Source: Coleofasciculus sp. S288
GTDB lineage: Bacteria > Cyanobacteriota > Cyanobacteriia > Cyanobacteriales > Coleofasciculaceae
Direction: 5' to 3'
NCBI GenBank assembly: GCA_020216575.1
Contig: JAIUYC010000049.1
Coordinates: 1 to 10,487 of the forward strand
DNA length: 10,487 bases
Below, one piece after another: positions 6,116-10,487 of the stretch. Within the stretch, counting starts at the first letter, position 1; each line of letters opens with the position of its first letter. The notes below the pieces were generated by a model. That model was given only the letters and a program-made list of their open reading frames with translations. It ran no database searches and was not told the DNA's origin. A program made the translations under genes and the position numbers.

Positions 6116-7648
6116 ATGACAGAGCTGACTCTTGATGAACTTGCCAAGCAGGGAAACACTGACGCGATCGCAGCCCTGCTCAACCGTGTTCTTGCTCCCA
6201 AAGGCGTGACGGCAAAAGCTGCAATCAAGAACGATTGCTTGAATATTGTGGTGGAGGCAGTTGAAACGCCCAATAAACAAGAGTGTGTCGCGCTCGTCCG
6301 CAATGTTATAACCAGGTTGCAACTGGGACAGGTCGAGGCAGTGACCGTGTACGGGCGTCAACCGGGTGATGATATTCCCGATTGGCATCAAAAGTTTTTA
6401 CTAGAGGATGGCAAAGCTCAAGCCGAAGAATCATCTCCTTTTGCCGCCTTTACCAAGATGGTCGGCGGGATTGGTGAGTCGATTAGCAATACTACTTCCC
6501 AGGCAGGTAAAGCGATAGTGGAGACAGCGACTGGAGTGGGTGAGGTCGTCGGCAAAACGACTTTGGGGACAGGTAAGGTCGTTGTAGATACAGCGTCCGG
6601 GGTGGGTAAAGCAGTGGTGGAGACAGCCACGGGCTTGGGTGGAGCGGTGGCAGGTGTTGGTGGGGCAATTGGTAGTAATGCCTCCCAAGCGGTGAAGACG
6701 GCGGCAGGCGTTGGAGGAACTGCGGCAAAACGCACTTACCAAATTCTCAGTCAAATCACGGAATTCGTGGCTGGCGCTCCCATCCTACGCAAAGTTGTAG
6801 ACCAGGTGGATTTGGTTAAAGCAGAGAATGCGGTTAAGAAGCTTAAGGAAAAGCATCCCCATGAAACTTCCAGGCAAATCGCTCACCGCATCATGGTAGA
6901 GAAAGCGATTTATGCAGGGGGCAGTGGGTTGGTAACGAGTTTGGTTCCAGGGGCAGCGGCGGCGTTGTTTGCCGTTGACTTGGCAGCAACGTCAGCATTG
7001 CAGGCGGAAATGGTCTATCAGATTGCAGCGGCTTATGGATTTGATATCCGAGATCCAGCACGCCGAGGAGAAGTCTTGACGGTTTTTGGTCTGGCACTGG
7101 GTGGGAATCAAGCTATTCGGGCAGGGTTGGAGTTTTTGCAAAATGCGCCTGTAGCTGGAGCTGCGATCGGAGCCAGTACGAATGCGGTAATGCTTTATAC
7201 AGTTGGATATGCCGCCTGTCGCTTTTATGAGGCGAAGCTGAATGCTGAAGGTACGGAAGCATCGTTGGCAGAGTCTAAGGAGGCAACTGAGGCGTATTTA
7301 CAAACTGCGATCGCTCAACAGATTGTCATGGATCAGATTCTGGTTCACGTCATCGTTGCCGGGAATCCTGAAAAATCCTGGGAAGACATTGTGCTAGAGT
7401 TAGAAGCTTTGAACATCAATCCTGCCTCCTTAGCAGTGATTAAGCATCACATTAACTCTCCCCCACCATTAGAGCGACTTCTCGCTCAACTCAACCGTGA
7501 TTTTGCCATACCACTTTTAGCTCAATGTCAACAAGTTGCTCAGCAGGATAGGATAACGACACTAGAAGAAGCCAAGGTCATTGAAACAATTGCGCAAAAG
7601 TTCGACATTGACCTAAATGTGATGCAAGAACAACTGTCATCCAGTTAA
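6116..7648 (+). CDS. Three-part protein: cyanobacterial N-terminal domain, 11-residue repeats, EcsC/DUF697-like region
   Basis: I chose the ATG at 6116 (510 aa) because MTELTLDELAKQGNTDAIAA is the typical beginning of a domain shared by many cyanobacterial proteins; the frame is open to 6056, but the 20 extra residues look non-coding. Residues 1-97 are this domain, ending in VYGRQPGDDIPDWHQ. Residues about 120-185 hold successive 11-residue units (AGKAIVETATG, VGEVVGKTTLG, TGKVVVDTASG, VGKAVVETATG) rich in Gly, Ala, Val and Thr, able to form an amphipathic, membrane-lying helix. Residues about 255-380 (AGGSGLVTSLVPGAAAALFAVDLA, then YQIAAAYGFDIRDPARRGEVL) resemble EcsC/DUF697-type membrane-associated domains. 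The C-terminal 110 residues look helical and soluble. Function unknown; a membrane stress or trafficking role is only a guess. Confidence 0.85.
   Translation: MTELTLDELAKQGNTDAIAALLNRVLAPKGVTAKAAIKNDCLNIVVEAVETPNKQECVALVRNVITRLQLGQVEAVTVYGRQPGDDIPDWHQKFLLEDGKAQAEESSPFAAFTKMVGGIGESISNTTSQAGKAIVETATGVGEVVGKTTLGTGKVVVDTASGVGKAVVETATGLGGAVAGVGGAIGSNASQAVKTAAGVGGTAAKRTYQILSQITEFVAGAPILRKVVDQVDLVKAENAVKKLKEKHPHETSRQIAHRIMVEKAIYAGGSGLVTSLVPGAAAALFAVDLAATSALQAEMVYQIAAAYGFDIRDPARRGEVLTVFGLALGGNQAIRAGLEFLQNAPVAGAAIGASTNAVMLYTVGYAACRFYEAKLNAEGTEASLAESKEATEAYLQTAIAQQIVMDQILVHVIVAGNPEKSWEDIVLELEALNINPASLAVIKHHINSPPPLERLLAQLNRDFAIPLLAQCQQVAQQDRITTLEEAKVIETIAQKFDIDLNVMQEQLSSS
6506..6640 (+). repeat. In-gene 33-bp repeats coding for 11-residue units
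   Basis: GGTAAAGCGATAGTGGAGAC near 6506 recurs as GGTAAAGCAGTGGTGGAGAC near 6605, 99 bp (three 33-bp units) later, with weaker units between. The coding register is kept, so the repeats grew by in-frame duplication and have diverged mainly at synonymous or conservative positions. Confidence 0.65.
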
Positions 7649-7675
7649 CTCCGCCAAACTTGCTACAAATGAAAG

Positions 7676-7703
7676 ATTGGTAATAGGTCATTGGTGATTG
7701 GTA
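7676..7703. repeat. Four tandem heptanucleotide repeats (ATTGGTA type)
   Basis: ATTGGTA, ATAGGTC, ATTGGTG and ATTGGTA follow each other exactly in register. Like the heptamers at 4266, this is a short tandem repeat of cyanobacterial type, placed just after the EcsC-like gene. Confidence 0.7.
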
Positions 7704-7807
7704 AGAAGCTACCATTCCCAAAAACTCAACTATCTTGTACAGCATTAATCGCCACCTGGCATGTCAAGCAACTTCCACAGTAAAAAGATAAAAGTAAAAA
7801 GAAAGTA

Positions 7808-7828
7808 CCCCATAGATGAATCTAGGGG
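7808..7828 (-). terminator. Probable terminator of purS-purQ
   Basis: On the minus strand CCCC-TAGA, loop TTCA, TCTA, one bulged T, then GGGG forms a hairpin that starts 43 nt after the purQ stop. It is followed by a T-rich but interrupted run (TACTTTCTTTTTACTTTT). The tail is weaker than that of the glnA or apcF terminators. Confidence 0.55.
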
Positions 7829-7871
7829 AACCTGTAACAAGTAAATCTTTTAGAAGTGCTATAGCTGTGTA

Positions 7872-8594
7872 TCAAGTTGCCAAACTCATCGCAGGCATTG
7901 GTTCGCTGGTGAGTACTGCCAACAATCCTTGGAACAATTTAATGCCATCTGTACCGCCCAAAAGGGGGTCTGATGCCCGTTCTGGGTGGGGCATCATGCC
8001 CAAGATTCTGCCAGTCCGATCGCAAATTCCCGCGATATTATGTACTGAACCGTTGGGATTGCCGTTGTCATTGCTCTCACCTGTAGCGTCGCAGTAGCGA
8101 AACAGGACTTGACCGTCGTCTTCCAAAGCTTTTAACGTGTCAGTATCAGCGTAGTAGCGTCCTTCTCCGTGGGCAATGGGGAGAGTAATGACTTGCCCTG
8201 GTGAATAGGCAAATGTCCAGGGAAGGTCGTTGCGCTCCACTTTCACCGAAACGCGATCGCAGATAAAATGTAAATCCTGATTCCGTACTAGTGATCCAGG
8301 CAACAGCCCTGTTTCGGTTAACACTTGGAAGCCATTGCAGATGCCGAGGACGAACTTTCCCTGCTTGGCATGTTCGACTACTGCCCGCATTACAGGCGAG
8401 AATTGAGCTAGTGCCCCACAACGCAGATAGTCTCCATAACTGAAGCCACCGGGGATTACTACCACATCGATGTCAGAGATATCTGTTTCCTGATGCCAAA
8501 CCATTCGCGTTGGCTGATGCAGGAGAGTCTGAGTAACATATGCCACATCGCGATCGCAGTTGGAGCCAGGAAAGACGATTGTTCCAAATTTCAT
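7872..8594 (-). CDS. purQ: Phosphoribosylformylglycinamidine synthase, glutaminase subunit PurQ
   Basis: PurQ releases ammonia from glutamine and passes it to PurL, which with PurS converts FGAR to FGAM in step four of purine synthesis. The 240 residues form one class I glutamine amidotransferase domain: FPGSNCDRD near the start (8-16), the oxyanion strand PGGFSYGDYLR (48-58), the nucleophile Cys86 in GICNGFQ, and His203 and Glu205 in MMPHPERA. It is slightly longer than the usual 220-230 residues because of a short C-terminal tail (TSEPMPAMSLAT). The start overlaps the end of purS by 4 nt, so the two are translationally coupled. purL is not in the window. It consumes the glutamine that GlnA makes, but no regulatory link is visible. 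Confidence 0.96.
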   Translation of the reverse strand: MKFGTIVFPGSNCDRDVAYVTQTLLHQPTRMVWHQETDISDIDVVVIPGGFSYGDYLRCGALAQFSPVMRAVVEHAKQGKFVLGICNGFQVLTETGLLPGSLVRNQDLHFICDRVSVKVERNDLPWTFAYSPGQVITLPIAHGEGRYYADTDTLKALEDDGQVLFRYCDATGESNDNGNPNGSVHNIAGICDRTGRILGMMPHPERASDPLLGGTDGIKLFQGLLAVLTSEPMPAMSLAT

Positions 8595-8869
8595 GATGCC
8601 CCCATTAGTGCAGCTACTTCAATCAGATCAAACCGATAATTTTCAATCACTGGATTCGCCAACAACTGGTCACAAATCTGGTCGAGTTGCTCCTGTGCCG
8701 CGTTTTCGTTGGCAGCGGTTATCATCAGCTCGATATACTTACCAATTCGCACCTGCTCTACATTTTCATAGCCTAGCTGCTTCAACCCCGATTCAACGGC
8801 TACACCCGCAGGATCTAAGACTGAAGGGCGGAGGGTAACATAAATGCGAGCCTGATATTTATGAATCAC
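8591..8869 (-). CDS. purS: Phosphoribosylformylglycinamidine synthase subunit PurS (GTG start)
   Basis: PurS is the small structural subunit of the three-part FGAM synthase; a PurS dimer bridges PurL and PurQ for ammonia transfer. The 92 residues show the family pattern: YQARIYVTLRPSVLDPAGVA at the start, NVEQVRIGKYIEL in the middle (36-48), and QLLANPVIENYRFDL near the end (68-82). The start codon is GTG (8869-8867), not ATG; GGGGGA lies a few bases upstream and can serve as ribosome site, and no in-frame ATG fits the conserved N terminus. Its TGA overlaps the purQ ATG as ATGA. It is divergent from the Zur-type gene, with 95 bp between the two starts. Confidence 0.95.
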   Translation of the reverse strand: MIHKYQARIYVTLRPSVLDPAGVAVESGLKQLGYENVEQVRIGKYIELMITAANENAAQEQLDQICDQLLANPVIENYRFDLIEVAALMGAS

Positions 8870-8964
8870 AAGCGTCCCCCAAATCTAAAGTAAGCCCATT
8901 TACAAGTTTGAACCAACAAGTCCCCAAGTCCCCAAGAAATTCCAGGAGAGAAAGAAAAAAACCC
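8870..8964. promoter_or_regulatory. Shared promoter region of purS and the Zur-type gene
   Basis: Both promoters must fit in 95 bp. I see a direct repeat AAGTCCCC AAGTCCCC (about 8918-8934), but no AT-rich palindrome of the TGATAATN-ATTATCA kind expected for Zur self-control. AGGAGAG (8944-8950) is a possible, rather distant ribosome site for the ATG at 8965. Confidence 0.4.
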
Positions 8965-9369
8965 ATGAAACTCCAGCGTACTCGCTCTCAAGAGCGAATT
9001 TTGAACTTGCTCAAAAGCTTAAATCGTGCCGTTTCAGCTCAAGATATTTATGTTGAGTTACGCAACCGCGAGCAGAGTATGGGTCTAGCTACAGTTTATC
9101 GCGCCCTCGAAGCGTTGAAGCTCGAAGGCGTGGTGCAGGTGCGGACATTAGCTAGTGGCGAATCTCTCTACAGTTCGGTGCAACGCGACCAACACCACCT
9201 TACCTGTCTCAATTGTGGAGCATCCATTGCCATTGATGAATGCCCAGTTCACCAACTCGAAAGCGAGTTGCAAGATTCCCACCAATTCAGGATTTACTAT
9301 CACACATTGGAGTTCTTTGGGATATGCGATCGCTGTTCTGTCGTGACTACTACTGATGAAGCGGAATAA
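8965..9369 (+). CDS. zur: Fur-family regulator, Zur/FurB type (zinc uptake)
   Basis: Zur represses zinc uptake genes when zinc is plentiful. The chosen ATG at 8965 gives 134 residues starting MKLQRTRSQERILNLLKSLN, the conserved N terminus of cyanobacterial FurB/Zur; a longer frame exists from a TTG at 8908, but the extra 19 residues are low-complexity and basic. Residues 1-65 form the winged helix, with the recognition helix in SMGLATVYRALEALKLEGVV (38-57). The C-terminal dimerisation part has two CxxC structural zinc pairs (Cys81/Cys84 in CLNCG and Cys121/Cys124 in CDRCS) and further candidate ligands His77, His78, Cys93 and His96. The HHHH-rich segment typical of iron-sensing FurA is absent, which supports Zur rather than Fur. 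Its stop codon directly abuts that of the vWA gene. Confidence 0.88.
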   Translation: MKLQRTRSQERILNLLKSLNRAVSAQDIYVELRNREQSMGLATVYRALEALKLEGVVQVRTLASGESLYSSVQRDQHHLTCLNCGASIAIDECPVHQLESELQDSHQFRIYYHTLEFFGICDRCSVVTTTDEAE

Positions 9370-10487
9370 CTAGTCCTCCTGCAAAATAGTTTTGGAAACA
9401 ATCCGAGTTTTTTTGCGATCGGCTTCTGAGAGTTCTTCGCCCGATTGCAAGCGAGTTGCGCTGGTTTGCAAGACGGTTGCGGCTCCCTTGTCTCCCATTT
9501 GGAGAGCGGTGTTGGCAGCCGTTTGTAGCATGGTTGCTGCACCAGCGCGATCGCCTTGTTGCAATTTTGCCTCAGCAATTTGCGTCTGTCGGTATTTTGC
9601 CAGCGCCAGGATAGACTTTTGCACTTGGGGATTGAGTTCGGGTTGGTAAACTCCCTGAACCTCAGCTTCTACTGGCACGACTTCGGAGAGTAATCCTTCT
9701 TTACCCGATGCGGGGTCATCATAACGAACTTGCAGATTAGCGATTGTCTGACGTCCTGGGGATAACTGATTGATATAAAGGTTAGCTAGGATAACTCGTT
9801 CGGCATCAGTCATCAAATCTCCCAGTCGCACGACAAAGCGCTCTCCTTCTTTTTGGACGGGGAGTTCAATCGTGTCTGGAGCTACTTGAGCCACGGGTTT
9901 GAGTTCTGCCAGCCGTATCTTTGGCATCAAATCAAATAACAAATAAGCATTCGTCAAGCCGACAGATTGAACGCGGTTAAATAAGCGGGAAAATTCCTCC
10001 ACCGCCTGCTCCGAACGCTCGATATAAGACAGTGTTCCCCCTCCAACATCAGCAATTTGTTCCAGAATGTCTTGGTTCCAATTTGCCCCAAATCCTAACG
10101 TGTTCAGGGTGATTTTGTAATCGGTTGCCAGTTCCGCTAATTTCAGGCAGCGTCTGTTGTCACCGTGTTCGTTCTCGCCATCGGTTAGCAAAAATATTTG
10201 AGATACAGTATCTTGCTTACCCTTGGCGACTTCTTCAATTCCTAGCTTTAGACCTTCATCAATTGCCGTGCCTCCATCGGCTGAGAGGCGTTGGATTGGT
10301 TTTTTAACGGTATCTAAATCGTCAATCATTTGATTTTTGACGATTACTTTCGCTCGGTGGTCGAAGGCAACCACCGAAATGCGATCGCCTGGGTTAAGTT
10401 TTTCAATCAATTGTATCGCCGCATTTTTGACCGTTTCTAGAGGGCGTCCATCCATCGAACCGCTGTGGTCGAGAATCAGACATAAAT
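9370..10487 (-). CDS. von Willebrand factor A domain protein (N terminus beyond the right edge)
   Basis: The frame stays open from the TAG at 9372-9370 to the right edge, giving 371 residues in the window. An ATG at 10455 is not the true start, because it lies inside the metal site: the codons before it read LCLILDHSGS, so the DxSxS MIDAS motif is DHSGS. The other MIDAS positions are visible as Thr in GGTAIDEG and Asp in LLTDGENEHGD. After the vWA fold comes a beta-rich part (about window residues 190-280) and a C-terminal helical segment with QTQIAEAKLQQGDRAGAATM and QMGDKGAATVLQ, which resembles short alpha-helical repeats. From memory this is a conserved cyanobacterial vWA family of about 410-420 aa. 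It probably binds a partner protein through a divalent metal; the partner is unknown. Confidence 0.9.
   Translation of the reverse strand, partial: LCLILDHSGSMDGRPLETVKNAAIQLIEKLNPGDRISVVAFDHRAKVIVKNQMIDDLDTVKKPIQRLSADGGTAIDEGLKLGIEEVAKGKQDTVSQIFLLTDGENEHGDNRRCLKLAELATDYKITLNTLGFGANWNQDILEQIADVGGGTLSYIERSEQAVEEFSRLFNRVQSVGLTNAYLLFDLMPKIRLAELKPVAQVAPDTIELPVQKEGERFVVRLGDLMTDAERVILANLYINQLSPGRQTIANLQVRYDDPASGKEGLLSEVVPVEAEVQGVYQPELNPQVQKSILALAKYRQTQIAEAKLQQGDRAGAATMLQTAANTALQMGDKGAATVLQTSATRLQSGEELSEADRKKTRIVSKTILQED

Noticed and set aside
6418..6754. Proline-rich reverse frames opposite the 11-residue repeats
   Set aside because: They are created by reading the Gly/Ala/Val/Thr repeats backwards.
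8908..8964. TTG-initiated extension of the Zur-type protein
   Set aside because: The residues are low-complexity and basic, absent from the family as I know it, and a conserved ATG follows at 8965.

Overview
The window comes from a cyanobacterium, most likely a filamentous or otherwise large-genome one. The evidence is the many copies of the HIP1 octamer GCGATCGC (for example near 500, 2774, 3828, 3863, 6165, 8254, 9325 and 10381), a phycobilisome core gene (apcF), a cyanobacterial-type glnA with canonical NtcA promoter architecture, a Zur/FurB-type regulator, and heptanucleotide and palindromic intergenic repeats of the kind common in these genomes. Most genes are chromosomal housekeeping genes. 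The accessory signal lies between them.

Layout. 1-435 (minus): 5' part of a probable SAM-dependent methyltransferase that runs off the left edge. 571-597: terminator. 626-2044 (minus): glnA. 2045-2504: control region with two perfect GTA-N8-TAC NtcA sites, one placed exactly for activating glnA and one touching the start of a divergent 98-codon ORF (2505-2801, plus) of unknown function. About 2830-3064: a highly structured non-coding block that resembles the right end / omega-RNA of a cyanobacterial IS200/IS605-type element, with no tnpA or tnpB beside it. 3297-3806 (plus): apcF, closed by a strong terminator built from HIP1 arms. 4058-4249 (plus): a small probably exported protein. 4266-4440: repeats and a nested-palindrome MITE-like element. 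4574-5596 (minus): D-lactate/2-hydroxyacid dehydrogenase. 5734-5895 (minus): a 53-aa ribbon-helix-helix protein. 6116-7648 (plus): a 510-aa protein with a cyanobacterial N-terminal domain, 11-residue repeats and an EcsC/DUF697-like region. 7872-8869 (minus): purS-purQ with a 4-nt overlap. 8965-9369 (plus): Zur-type Fur regulator. 9370 to the right edge (minus): a von Willebrand factor A protein whose MIDAS motif is cut by no stop but whose N terminus lies outside the window.

How they fit together. glnA (ammonium assimilation), purSQ (glutamine-dependent purine synthesis) and apcF (light harvesting) are nitrogen- and light-related, but apart from purS-purQ there is no operon that ties them together, so I read the window as independent transcription units. 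The most informative regions are the double-NtcA glnA divergent region, the orphan omega-RNA-like block, and the repeat-containing EcsC-like protein. I found no CRISPR array, tRNA, rRNA, complete insertion sequence or recognisable defence or toxin-antitoxin module.
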